64,000 bases of DNA from a virus, in IMG/VR virus record IMGVR_UViG_3300033999_000083, positions 29,402 to 93,401 of that record; one strand, 5' to 3'. Positions 25,596 through 38,300 of this stretch are shown piece by piece. Made by a program: the position numbers and the translations under genes. How positions within the stretch are numbered: the stretch's first letter is position 1; each line of letters starts with the position of its first letter. The notes beneath the pieces were generated by a model. That model was not told the DNA's origin. It saw nothing but the letters and a program-made list of their open reading frames with translations, and ran no database searches.

Positions 25596-26608
25596 TGAAT
25601 AAAATAAGTGCTAATATTGTAGCTGACTCAATATCTATACATGGGGATAGAGTTACTACATTTTTACTTACCTTTCCTAGATTTATACTACCTGAATTAA
25701 ATACTCACAGAATGTTTTCACGTAATAGTGCTAGTAGTAGGGCTATACCTTTTGAAAAAATGGTTAAAATGGTAGAAGAAGATCCATTTATACCTATAGC
25801 CTGGCAAAAAGATCACAAAGGTATGCAGGGTACTGAGTATTTTAATGAAGAGGAATCTAAATCTAAAATTAAAGAGTGGTTAATTGCTAGAGATAATGCT
25901 GTTACTCAAGCTAAAAAACTACATTCTGAAGGTGTAACAAAACAACTATGTAATAGATTATTAGAACCTTTTTTATGGCATACAGTATTACTTACTGCAA
26001 CTGAGTTTGAAAACTTTTTTAAACTCAGATGTCCGCAATATGTAATTAATTGGTATCCAAAAGATAGACCAGAAGCTTTAGAACCAACTCAAGCTACATT
26101 TAAAAGTAAAGAGCAAGCAATCCTATATACAGGAGAATGTTCTAATTGGACAGAAAATGATTGGAGAATGAGTAACATAGCTCAAGCAGAAATACATATG
26201 CAAGCATTAGCAGAAGCTATGTGGGATGCTTATAATAAATCTACCCCTGTATTTCTTAGAGAGAATCAGTGGCATATTCCTTATAGAGAGAATATAGATA
26301 AAGATAATATTGATGATGTTATTAAAATAGCAACTGCAAGATGTGCTAGACTGTCTTATATGACATTTGATAATGAGATTGATTATGAAAAAGATATAAA
26401 ACTTCATGACAAACTCATAGAAAATTGTCATTTAAGCCCTTTAGAGCACATTTGTCAATGTTTAACTGAAGAAGAATATCAAGCTAGTACAAAAACAATA
26501 GGTTTTTATAATGGAAGAATAATTCTGGAAGAGGGTTGGTGTGGTAATCTTAGAGGATTTAAATCTTATAGATATATAATAGAGAATGGAATATATAGAT
26601 CTTATTAA
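25595..26608 (+). CDS. thyX: Flavin-dependent thymidylate synthase
   Basis: 337 residues. The ThyX motif is present as THRMFSRNSASSRAIP (residues 37-52, variant of RHRxxSxxxxSxR), with NRLLEPFLWHT, AQAEIHMQALAEAMW, ARCARLSY and LSPLEH. It converts dUMP to dTMP using FAD, NADPH and methylene-tetrahydrofolate. It is longer than the typical 220-250 residues, with insertions around residues 60-110 and 150-200. Together with dut and nrdJ it covers de novo dTTP supply. Confidence 0.92.
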   Translation: MNKISANIVADSISIHGDRVTTFLLTFPRFILPELNTHRMFSRNSASSRAIPFEKMVKMVEEDPFIPIAWQKDHKGMQGTEYFNEEESKSKIKEWLIARDNAVTQAKKLHSEGVTKQLCNRLLEPFLWHTVLLTATEFENFFKLRCPQYVINWYPKDRPEALEPTQATFKSKEQAILYTGECSNWTENDWRMSNIAQAEIHMQALAEAMWDAYNKSTPVFLRENQWHIPYRENIDKDNIDDVIKIATARCARLSYMTFDNEIDYEKDIKLHDKLIENCHLSPLEHICQCLTEEEYQASTKTIGFYNGRIILEEGWCGNLRGFKSYRYIIENGIYRSY

Positions 26609-26798
26609 TAATGCATATTTACACAAAGTAAAAAATTACACTATTAATATAATAAGTAAATATCCTAATATTAAGAATTTAATAGAAGATGAATATTACA
26701 AACTTCTTATAAAAATAGCTAACAGAGAATTAAAAAATAATGATTTTTCAAATTATTATAGACAAACTGAAATTTTGATTATGAAAAATTTAGGATAA
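26586..26798 (+). CDS. Unknown small protein after thyX
   Basis: 70 residues, starting 23 bases inside thyX. Helical, Lys/Asn/Tyr-rich (YKLLIKIANRELKNND). No family recognised. Last protein-coding gene of the + strand block. Confidence 0.5.
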   Translation: MEYIDLINNAYLHKVKNYTINIISKYPNIKNLIEDEYYKLLIKIANRELKNNDFSNYYRQTEILIMKNLG

Positions 26799-26918
26799 TA
26801 ATATATTGTAAAATCAATGTAAAGGCTATACAAATACATTAGGATCAATTCAAAAGTTGGTTATGAAGAAGATGTTAACTGAAATTTTTTAAAGTCTTAG
26901 AAAGGATATTTAAAAATA

Positions 26919-27138
26919 GGAGAGATGGCGGAATTGGTTAGACGCATAGAGATGGTAAGATTGGTAGAGACCGTGTTTTGCGACATGGAATAATACATAA
27001 ACCCATGTGAGTTAGTGAATTGAAGGCTTTTGTCAAAAACACATAACAAGCATGACTGTTCAATTCAGTCCTAGAAACTGGAAGCTGACCTCCATTTCAA
27101 AATCCAATCATGCAGGTTCAAATCCTGCTCTCTCCCCA
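26919..27138 (+). tRNA. tRNA-like locus with large internal insertion (type II, Leu/Ser-like)
   Basis: The 5' part has a 7-base acceptor strand GGAGAGA (26919-26925) and a D arm GCGGAATTGGTTAGACGC. The 3' part has a T arm GCAGG-TTCAAAT-CCTGC (27112-27128), the matching acceptor TCTCTCC (27129-27135) and an encoded CCA (27136-27138), with no discriminator base before it. Between D arm and T arm lie about 165 bases instead of 40-55. Inside is a second D-arm-like copy (26948-26972, AGATGG-x4-ATTGGTAGAGACC) and a second T-arm-like hairpin GACTG-TTCAATT-CAGTC (27054-27070). No group I core is seen. The anticodon could not be assigned. It may be two interleaved tRNAs, an intron-bearing one, or a degenerate gene. 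The 120 bases before it (26799-26918) hold nothing I can identify. Confidence 0.55.
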
Positions 27139-27194
27139 ATTAAAATAGTTAAAAACTATTTTGTTTCCATTTTATTTTTGTTTGTTTGTTAGAA

Positions 27195-27234
27195 AAAGGG
27201 AATAGTCTGTATAGATTATTCCCTTTATTTTTTT
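27195..27234 (+). terminator. Rho-independent terminator of the + strand block
   Basis: Stem AAAGGGAATA (27195-27204) with TATTCCCTTT (27217-27226), extended by an inner TCT/AGA, then ATTTTTTTT. Ends transcription of the thyX/tRNA-like end of the rightward unit. Confidence 0.85.
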
Positions 27235-27241
27235 AATAAAA

Positions 27242-27273
27242 AAGCCGAGTACAGAAATTACTGTATTCGGCTT
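27242..27273. terminator. Bidirectional terminator at the convergent junction
   Basis: A 13-bp stem AAGCCGAGTACAG / CTGTATTCGGCTT (one G-T pair) with loop AAATTA. T-rich tracts lie on both sides (ATTTTTTTT on +, TTTTTTATT on -). It sits 8 bases beyond the stop of the - strand gene ending at 27281. Confidence 0.88.
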
Positions 27274-27280
27274 ATTTTTT

Positions 27281-30200
27281 TTATCTTAACATTTCAAACA
27301 TACCTATAGATTGTGCAGCTGCTTTACCCAAAGTCTTGTCACCTTGAATAACATCTCCTACATTTTGCGTGGCTCCTAAACTCCAACTTAATCATGCTGG
27401 TTCGGAACTTAATGCTCCAAAAGTATTATTTCATAAATTATACTCATTAAGTACTTTTGTATTAACAGCATCCATAAAGGCTACAGTTTCACCACTAAAA
27501 GTACCTCTTTCAGTAGAATCTTTCATTGAGTCGTATATAGCTCTCATAATACCTAATATCATAAAGATCAAAACAGAATCTCCTATAGCATAAAGAGTTC
27601 TATTCACTCTTCATTTATTCTTTTTAAGATCATCCCAGTTTAATCTAACCAAATCATTTATTGTATAAAAGACAGAATAAAATATACCTTCTTGTGGAGT
27701 ACCATTTCAAGCCATAAGTTTTTCATCTGTTTCATATTCTACAATTTCTCTTTTTGGAACACCATACTCATCTAATACTGGATCACCATTTTCATCTACA
27801 ACATCTTTAAGATATAAATGTATTGGTTTACCTTTATCATCGAGTATTAGATTGCCATCAGCATCTTTTTTGACTGCATGTTCAAACTTACCTACAGGAG
27901 ATGCATCAGCTGATATTGGTTTACCAAATCAAAATTGCATCTTAGATGGCCAATACTGCATAAATTGAAAGAATGCAATTCCTGCTAACTTATTATTAAT
28001 TTGAGCTTGTGCATCTTTATCATATGCTCCATATACTCTATCAGCCATAGCTTTTATTGAGTTTCTTTCTTTAAGAGTATAAGCTTTAGGAATTAAATCT
28101 TTTTCTGTAAGATGACCTTCTCCTACAATAGCATATTCAGAATTAAATTGTTCTATCATTAAAAGATATAGATTTCTTTGCTCATTGTATAAAGAGTCTC
28201 CAGATTTTTTAGTATAATTGCCATCAGCATCCTTATACTTTTCCCTTTCTGCTAAGTAATAGGAAAATCTTTTATCTTTTCTTGGATCATATACTAAAGT
28301 ATTTCCTTTCATAGAATGCGCTTCATAAGAACCATCTTTAATCATTCTAGCTAATAATATGGCTAACCTATTAAAGTAATCTCCACCAGTTGATGTAGCA
28401 AACATTCATCTACCTAATCCCCTTGCCAATCCTAATTTATCATGTTGAACTTTTTCTGGCATGGTTGCTATATCCATATTAGCTATTCTATACTCATTAT
28501 TTAATGCCTCTATTAAATTATGTTCTACAGCTTGTTTTAACCCTACAGTTAATAACTTTTCATAAGCCTTTATCATTTCTTTTTCTCCAAAGTCAGCATG
28601 TATTCCTGTACCAGCAGTAAGTAGATTTCTTATAGTTCCAACAGTTATTTCTTTTACTAACATAGTTGGTCTAAAAGCTAGCATTGCTATAGTAGAAAAT
28701 TTCTTTTGAAAAGCTAATCCTTGAGCTATATTTTTCTCTTCATCATCCACTAATGGTTTACTAAATACTGCTAGGTTTACCTGGTTAACTATATAGTTTA
28801 GTTGCTTCCTAACCTTTTCATCCATCTTTCCTCCCATTAACTTCATTCACCATACATATGATTCAATAGTTGGGAGTATTATATCAAATATTCTTTTTCT
28901 AGTTTTATAAAAAGCTACCTTATGAGCTATAGTATCAAGATTTAGTTCAAAATAATCTATTTGCTCCCTATCCATCATTCTTGCTCTTGTCTCATCATCT
29001 TGACTTCCAAACACATCATACATTTGAAAAAACCCAAGTCTTTGATGTTCTATATTTTCTACATCAAGTGAGGAGAATTCTCTAGGATCTATGGTGTCTC
29101 TTAGATTATCTTTTACCATATTATATCACTCACCAAACCCAGTTACAAGTCTTTTATATTTAGAGATTTCTTCTCTCCTCATAAGTGGCATTTTAAAATA
29201 ATCTCCAGATTCTATTCTAGCTTTTAGTCATTTATTATTAGTAATGTTCTCTAAGTTAGTTGGATCTATAGAATAAATTTCATTTTCTGGTAATCCAGCC
29301 ATGAAACCATTTATATAAAGCAATGTTTGTTTTAAATATTTTCTCTGGTCTTCAGTTAAAGCATTTTCTTCATCAATTATATATGGATTTTTAGCTCTAA
29401 AAGATTTATCAATTTTTCCAGTTTCTTTATCCTTTACAAAAAAGTCAGCATGTATAGATTGAGTTTCCCCTCAAGTCATTTGTTTAAACTTACCATATCC
29501 TAGTTTTCTATAAAGTTCATCAGTTAAAGGTCATTGGTGTTCACTAAATTTATTAAGTTTCTGTCCATTTATAGAGTTGCCATTAGCAACCATCTCATTT
29601 ATATTCCTTAAGTCTTTGGATTGAACAAATTCTGGATTAATCCAGGATAACCCACCTATTATACCAAGTATTCTATTACCTTTTTTATCATATTTTCTTT
29701 GATTCTTGTTAAGAATACCTAATCACAGAGACTGAAAATCTCCAGCCTCGATACTATATTCTGTTAAACCTTGAAAATCAACTTCAGGTTTTATACCAGA
29801 TTTAGATAATATAGCTGTTTGTAATAAAGCATATAATACTTCTGTTGGATTTTGAAAATCTAGTTCTTTAGTTGGTTCTACATCTCTATATTCAGGAAAA
29901 GCTATTAGAAATTGATCCCTTGCTTCAATTAATCTTTCTCTTGATATTTCGTCAAACCTATTATTTTGCAGTATAGAAAATATATTTTCAACTTCTTTTT
30001 GTCCTTTACCTGCATAGTTTTTTACATAAGTATTTAGAGTCATTAATGCAAGATCTTCTGTTCCTACTAAATCATTGTCATTAATTTTTATTTTATCTCC
30101 CATACCTACTTCATTCATTCTTCTTCTAAACCAAGTAAGAACAGTTGCAGAAGACCTATATCTACTTTTTCCATTCCTACTATTAAAAACTATTATTTCT

Positions 30201-31921
30201 CCTAACTTATAAGCTCCTTTGGCTAAAAGAACATCTTTATATTCATTTAAGAAATACATAGCTTTTAACATTTCTACCTGGTCATAAGTCATTCCTTTAA
30301 TTCCAGATTCTGCTCATAAGTTATGAACTGTAATATCAAATAAATTTATTATTCCAGTTTTAGTATTTCTCATGACAATTATTCCTAAGGCATCAGCTTC
30401 GTTAATACCTTCTAAAACTTGCCAATCATCATTTAAATATTCTGTTAATACGTGGTCTAAAGCTATATCTTTTTTACTTGGATTTTTTCCTAATTTTATA
30501 CTAGAACCTGTAGCAATAGATGATATTACAGCATTTTTTACTACACTAACACCTCTACCTTCTAATGATTTTACATGATTTACATATAAAGCCATCTTTT
30601 CTCTAAACTTTGCTTCTGCTTCCTCAGCAGTTTGATGTTCAGTAGTTTCTATTATCATCCCTTCTGGTAATCCATCTATATCTTTAAAACCATTATATTT
30701 TTTAAATACTCCAGTTTTTTCAAATCTTTCTCTAGAGTTTTTCATTAATAACTCTAAATCATTATCTTCCCACTCTGTTTTAACTCTGTAATCTGGAAAC
30801 AATAATTTATTCAAAGAATCTTTAAGTGCTGCTATTTTATTTGGATCATACTCAGGTTTAATTTTTCTAGGAAGTAATATCTCAGCAATAGAAGATATTT
30901 GTCTATACTTTTCTAAACCAGAGACTCCTTGAGTAGTTCTGTTTATTGGAGTTCCAAATTTTAAAGTAGTTACATCACCTAACTTACTAAATTCTATAGG
31001 TATTATATAAAGCCTAGTGTTTTCTACATCTATATGTTGTCCTAATAATTGTCTTTCTAGAGCTAGCTCCCAATCATAAGTAAGAGTTTTAGATTCATCC
31101 CAATCACTAAAAGGATGTTTAGATATTTTCACATCATATATACTAGCCACTCCAGAAGTATTAACAGTTACTATACCTAGTTTAGCTTTTAATTGAACAT
31201 TATTTGCTTTATTAGGTAAAGATACTAAATGAATAGAGCGTAAGGGTTCTCCTTCTAAAGAACGTATTATATTACCAATAATAGACTTTATTCTTTCTTC
31301 TCATATAGATATATCTACATCATTACCAAATATCTCTGGATTCTCTGAATAAAATTTTCTAAAATCTTCTTCAAATTTTCCATTATTTGATAAAATCATA
31401 TCTACTCATTCATGAAACTTAATACTAAAATTTTTAGTCATTTCTTCTATTCTAATCCTACTTTCTACTTCAGCAAGTGCAGGTATTAAGTCTTTATCAT
31501 CGTATTGTTTTAATACAGGATCTCTCTTTAACATCTCTAAATATTCTGGAGTATAGACTGCACCAGTGTTGTTAGTATACTCTTCTAAATGTGCCTTAAC
31601 AAATTCTAGAATTCTATTTTCTTGTATAAATTCTGGAGCTAACCTACTCTGTCCTTTTAGTGCTGCTATATTTCCAAATATTTCAGCATGAGGTTTAGTA
31701 ATAAATTCATACACAGTTTCTACATCTGTAGCTTCATAATAAGATTTAGGAGAATTAGCTTTAAGTATTTCTCTTTTAATACTATCTACCACATCTTCAG
31801 AACTAAATATAGAATTTGAAGCTAAAATACTAGTTTCTTTTAGAAAATCTTCATATACAGAACTTTCTAAATCATATCTTATTAATTCACCATTTTCTTT
31901 TTTATAATAAAAGCATCCCAT
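27281..31921 (-). CDS. Giant virion-block protein, 1546 aa, nuclease-like region (TGA=Trp)
   Basis: Reconstructed by reading TGA as Trp at, among others, 31406, 30314, 29723, 28847, 28406 and 27929, all in one frame, closed by TAA at 27281. Around residues 245-290, GIVTVNTSG ... IYDVKISKHPFSDW ... WELALERQLL resembles a PD-(D/E)XK core (D263-x-K265, then Q). Near residue 1441 a hydrophobic helix (LYAIGDSVLIFMILGIM) suggests membrane contact. The start at 31921 (TAA-T-ATG) is preferred to 31930. Position at the end of the giant-gene series suggests a packaged or ejected protein. No family can be named. Confidence 0.8.
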
Positions 31922-31922
31922 A

Positions 31923-34900
31923 TTAATCACATTTTAGTATTATTTTATTTTTAGCCCATTCTCTAAATGAAGCTTCTGAATCTATTAATCTAACATTATA
32001 GTAAGGAGAAGATATATCACTTTTATAATTAAATATATCTTTTAAAGATGACTTAAACAATTCTTCAGGATTATTTATTGCTCTTTCTATATTTAAACTA
32101 AAATCAGGATTTATTTTTTTAATTACATTATATAACTGTTGAGCTACTATCTCTGCTTTATCTAAAAAATCAGTAATATAATCACCTTGTAAAGCATTAA
32201 CTATAGCTTTAACAAACTGTTCCTCTCTTTCTGAAATATCTTCCTCATTTTCATTTTTTCCTAGTACAGATTCAATTGTTCTTTCGTATGTACTGTAATC
32301 ACTGTATCTGAGTAATGTTAAAAATATATGTAAATTTTCATGAACTAGATCTGACTTAGTACCTTTATTTCCATTTAATAATATAGAAGTTTTTAGTTTA
32401 TCATCTACTACTTCAGTTTTTATTTTAGCAAATTGATTATTTTTAAACTCTTTACTATCATTACTTATATCTACATCTATACTATAATTTCCAAAGTATG
32501 CTTTCATTTTATCTAATAAATCCTGCATACCAGCAATATTAAGAATTTCATCATGAGATAAGATACCTCCCGTAGCTTTTAACAAAACATTGGTTTTACT
32601 GTTACCACTTTGTAAGTATAGATTATATATTGCACCATCTGGAGTTGTGTCTTTACCATCTATCTTTATTGGGGTTTGATATAATTGTTTTTTACTAAAT
32701 ATTCTTTCTACAGTTATAATATCACCTTTATCATTAGTTCTGTTTGTATGAGCTATAATTTCATTTCCAACATCTTCCATAACTCTGTACATAGTGTCAG
32801 ATAAACTTCCATGTTCAGCTATAGTAAAATATACACCTTTCTTTAAAGGATTTATTCTTTCTTTTTCTTCTATCGGTATTTTATTAAAATCAGTAATCTT
32901 TCTAAGATCAGATAAATTTCTTTGATACTTTCTAGAACCATTTAAGTCAGTAACATAAAGTTTAGTATTTTTATCTATAATTTTAAAGAATGTAGCTTTT
33001 ACATAATTAGTAATATCTTTATATCCTCTTGGAATATCGGTATATTTATCTATATATCTACCTATATTAGCATAACCAGTTGGAAAAAATACTAAACTAT
33101 TTTCATCTACATCGTTAGGAATAATATATTTCACTTCTACAAGATTAGTTTCTTGTTCTGCAATCCCAATTGGTTTAGGGGTTACTTTTCAATTATTGAC
33201 TCTTAAAATATGCACAGTGTATGGAGATGAGATATCTCTTGGAGTATAAAATTGTATATTAGATATATTGGATATATCTACTGTTTCATATACTTTAGAG
33301 GTGTCTGTAAATATTATACCTTTATTTTTATCTACTATTTTACCATATACTGTAGTTCCATTTAGTTTGCCATAAAAATAATCCCCTTTAGTAGCTTTAT
33401 TAATATCAAAAAATGAAGATAGTGTTCTAGCTGATATACTCGAAGTATTAACGTTATCTATTATTTCTTTTCTTTCATTACTAGTAAACACAGCATTCGA
33501 GTGCATCCATGCTTTACTATCTCTTAATTCTATTCTTGAAATTGGTTTTATGTACCTTTTATTGTCATTACCTACTATTATAAATACATAATCTGGATTA
33601 GAATATACCACAACTGCTTTATTTTTAATAGTAGATGTGGGATCTACTATAATATCATCTTTTGATATAAGATTTACATCACGTATTTCTGTATAAGCAT
33701 TATAATTAAAGTTCTTAAGTACATTAGAATATACTTTATACAATTCTCCTAATTTGGCTGAATTAAAATTCTTTACATCAGAATATGCTTGTTTAATAAA
33801 TTCATCACCAGATTTTACATATAGATATGCAGGATATACACCTACTACAGTACCTATATCTGTTTTATCGCCAATCATTGCATTGTCTTTTATAAACTCT
33901 TGCAAATCGTTTCTAGACAAATACTTAAAATTTCTTCTTAATTCTACAAGATTATCATTAGTTAAAATCTCAGCATCTGGATCATATGGTATTTTAGGAT
34001 TTTCTCTTTTTCTTATAAACAACTCATCTCCTGGTAAATATGCTTTCTTAAAATATTTGTAATTACCTTCCTGATCTTTGTATAAACTAACTATATAGAC
34101 ACCATTATTTTTTGGAAATATGTTCTGAATAATATATGGATTAAAATGTTTTTTACCAGTTTCATCTACTCTAGGAACCATTAACAAGTCTTTTCCTATG
34201 GAAACATTTTGAACTATATATTTATAATCTACGTTGTCTAATTTAATCATTTCAGAAAATAAATCATCCTTAGCTTTTGTATAATCAAATAAATTTATAG
34301 CTTCAGCATAAGACTTTATCTTATCAACATTATATTCACTACTAAATGCTTTTTCCATTTCTAGAAATTGCTGTTGATTTATAATCTCCCTAATTACATT
34401 GTATCCGTAACTATTTGGGTTTAAATTTTGAAACACACTTTTAGTAGTACTATATAAAGAATTTGTAGAGTCTAGTCTATTAGTGACTAACTTTATTATT
34501 TCAGAAATTACATTATTATTCTCTTTACTTTCTAATAATTTTTCAAACTTAGAAGGATTAACTGCTTCTTCTGCTATATTATCAAAAAATTCTTTAGAAG
34601 TTTTTACAGTATCTATTTTATATTTTGTAAGAATATCGTTTAATAAATTAACATCAATACTATTCCCAACTCTTTTAAAAAGACTTAAAAATAGAGAACT
34701 TGGATTATCTTCTTTAAAAAATGAGTACTCATCTACATTTATTGATTTTAGTCCATATTCTGTTGAAAAAGATATTAATACATTCTTATCTTTATTTAAC
34801 ACTCTAGATGTATGCAGTGCTTCTAAGAATTTTTTAATATTATCCAGAAAAGTATAATCAAATCCTTGAGTTCTATTTTCATTTATTAATAAATCTAATT

Positions 34901-35354
34901 TAGATATCTCATTATTAAGTGAAGTTACTCCTAATACTTTATTAGTATCTAAATTTTTAAAATCAGAAGGCAATAGCCTTCTGTTAATTCTCTCATTAAT
35001 TTCATTATACTTTTCTGGATTCTTATATAAATAATTTTTTAAAGCTTTAGAAAAATCTTTATATGTTGTAGAATACTCTAATTGTTGATTTATTTCTTTT
35101 ATAATGTCAGAAATTTTATCTTTATTTAAAGCATCTTCTATCACATATTTATTTATCTTAGTTACTTTAGTATTCTCTTTAATATAAGATACAAGTTCAT
35201 TTAAAGCATCATTTCTTTCAGATGGTTTAGCACTCTTATAATTGTTTATAAGTTCTATGGCTTTATCATCATCTAATTCTAAACTTCCAAAATCAGCAGG
35301 AATTATTATCTTTTCTCCTCCTGGAGTTCTTAATATATATACACACTTTGCCAT
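31923..35354 (-). CDS. Large virion-block protein, 1143 aa, with HExxH motif (TGA=Trp)
   Basis: Two open stretches joined by TGA at 33189 (W722), closed by TAA at 31923. The N-terminal 700 residues are alpha/beta without known motifs (CVYILRTPGGEKIIIPADFG at the start). At residues 1005-1009 HENLH, in the context DLVHENLHIFLTLLRY, matches the zinc metallopeptidase HExxH helix, so self- or virion-processing is possible. It starts one base after the RNA polymerase gene (TAA-T-ATG) and is probably cotranslated with it. Function otherwise unknown. Confidence 0.8.
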
Positions 35355-35355
35355 A

Positions 35356-38300
35356 TTAACAATTAAATTCTACTATAAAACCACCTAAATTTATCTTTCT
35401 AAGTAAAGAGTTCATCTTATAATATGATGTATCATATTTGCCAGTTATATTTCAAGTTAAAACAAAATCTGGATTAGCTATCTGTGCTTTTACTTCAGGG
35501 CTGTCTTTTAATTCTGATAATACGCCTCTTTCATTAAATGAATAAAACAATAAATCTTCTTTAATAGTTTTATCATATTTTTCTTTTAAAGACTTTCTAG
35601 TATCTTCATCAGCATTTATATACTCTGGACTATTATATAAATCATCATACAAAACGTCTATATCACCTTTATCTATTTTTGAAAAGAACTTCATATAGTC
35701 TAAAGATAGAGAATCAAAACTTTTTGTATAGTCTCTAAAAAGAGGTGTAAGTCTTTTATTCCCATACCTTTCATTATTTACAACTAGATTATAAATATAG
35801 AACAGATCCCTTCACTGTAAAGGTTCCCCATAAGCATTTTGTATCTTATTAGCAGTTAATACATTACGATCTATGTTATTAAATGCATCAATAAGCTGAT
35901 TAAATTGCTCTATAGCTATTGAGGAATTTAATCTTTTAAGTTCATAAGCTGATACTATAGCATTAGTTTTTAATCCATATTGATTTGTAATAGTCTCAAC
36001 TCTAAGATTTTTTATAACATTAGAATTGTCTAACTGTTGTAGTAATGGCAGAACTGCCTCCTCCATTAATTTCTTAAAATTAGCAATACCATAATCTGTA
36101 GTTAAATCTACAATATAATTATCTTCTGGAGTTACTGTTATAGTTTCTAAGTTATATCTTGAACTGCTATCTTTATATAATGTAATGCTATCCATTCCAG
36201 CTTGCTTAAGTATATTTCCAACATCAAAAATATATTTACTCATTTTATCTGTTTTTAGTCATAATAACGCAGCTTTAGTATCAAAATAGTTAGATCCTTT
36301 AGTTAAATTACTTATAGCAACACGTCTTGGAACATCATTTTCACTTAATTCATGAGATTCATCATTTAATACATTTTTTAATGTATTTAGTGTAAAATTA
36401 TACTTCTCAGCAGTATCTTTTAATACGTTATCTGACATATCCAAACTTTCTATAAGTTTTTTGAAATGGGGAACTTCATCAACTACTTCAAAAATATTAA
36501 AGGTTCTTTTAATAAGATTATAGTATTCTTTAACATATTGCCTATATCTAGGACTATTAAAATAATAATTACTATTAAAGTTATGTAATATTTTTACAGT
36601 TTTACCGTTTTCTAAAGTAAGAGAATTTACTGCATCATATATTTGTCCTATATAACCAATATCTTCTGGAGTTAATAAGTTATTATATTTTAGAATAGCA
36701 TCTATAAATTTAGGTTTATCTAAATTTTTAAAATCGCTAATTACTAAATTTTCAGCTGATCTTAATATATTATCAAATCTACTTAAAAAATTATACATTT
36801 CCCAAGTTCTGGCTTTTAGTTTTTGATTTACTCCTAATATACTTGTAAGATTAGCAAATTCTTGAGAATCTAGATATAACTGTTCAAAAGCTGATAATTG
36901 ACTTTGATCTACAGTAGAATCACTTTTTAACTCTCTTATAACTTTAGTAACAGAGTTACTAAGTTCGTTATCATATATGTTATCTGTAGATCTCAAAACA
37001 ATTTTTGAAGCTGTTTTAGAAGTCATAAATTCAGTAATTTGATCTGGAGTAAATCCTAGTGCTATCATATAAGCGTGCATCCCTGCTAATTTTGGTGAAG
37101 CATTAACCTTTGCCATAATAAGCTCTTTTGCATTGTCTGTTGCAGCTGATACAAATGCACTCATATATACAGCACTATTTGGAAATAATCTACTATAATT
37201 ATCTCCTAAAACTCTTTTTAAAGATTCTTCTTGTTTTCTATTTATAAGTACATCAGGCAAGCTTCCTATAAATATCCTTACATCATTTCCAAAATCATCC
37301 TTGAATTTAATATCCTTCTTAAATAGTTTACTACTACGTCTAAGTTCTGTATCAGTAAGATCTCTATTTCCCCAAGTATTTAAAAAGAAGTTATTATAAT
37401 AAGCAGTTAAAGCAAACAATCCTTTTACTCCATTAGCAGCTATACCAGTGTTATCTTTACCTACAGAAGCATCATACTGTTGTTGATAATAAGATAACAT
37501 ATCATGAGAATTTAAATTATCTTCATCTGATATATTTTCTACTTCTTCTGTGTTAAATTCTTCCACTTGATTGTCTTCATAAACCGATTCTTGCTTTGAT
37601 ATAATATTCCTCATACTATCCAACCCAACAGAATTTAGTCTTTCTTGAAGATTTTCAATTGCTTCTTTTTGTGTATTTCCATGACTTGTAATTCTACCTG
37701 TTCTTTTTTCATATGTAGTTCATGGGCCTCCATCTCAATCTTGTGATATATAGAAATTAAGTTCTTCAAATCCTTTAATTTTAACAGGTTTACCATAAGC
37801 TAAACTATATGCAGTTTGGCCTTCATCAGCTTTATATATTCTGAATTGTTCATATCCTTTTTTACCTTTTCCTAAATCACTATCATAATCTGAATTATGT
37901 AAAATAGTTTGAACTTTTTTGTTATTTATAGTAGGTATTTGTTTATTTCTTTTATTCTTAACTCTGTCTATAGCATCATGTAGTGGTTGTACATCAACAG
38001 GTGTATTGGCATTAATTTGGTTACTAGCAGAAGAAATAACTTTATTTATTTTTTGAACAATAGAATTCTTAACACTATATGGACTTGTACTATAATTAGT
38101 ATATGTAGTATGCTTATTTAATAACCTCTCAAATTCACTAAAAGGTAAATTAGGATTTTCTTGACTTATATTTATAGGTAACACATCTAGATTAGTAGTT
38201 GGTAAAGCTCTTATAAATTTATTAAATAATAGAATAGTTTCAGTTGGTAATTCATATTCATATGATACATTAGCTAAACTATTTGCTATTTGATTATATA

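Noticed and set aside
26919-27138. Group I intron inside the tRNA-like locus
   Set aside because: Insertion is only about 165 bases and lacks R and S elements that are obvious in the two nrdJ introns.
26799-27280. Integrase attachment site at the tRNA-like locus
   Set aside because: No integrase gene and no direct repeat of the tRNA 3' end elsewhere in the window.
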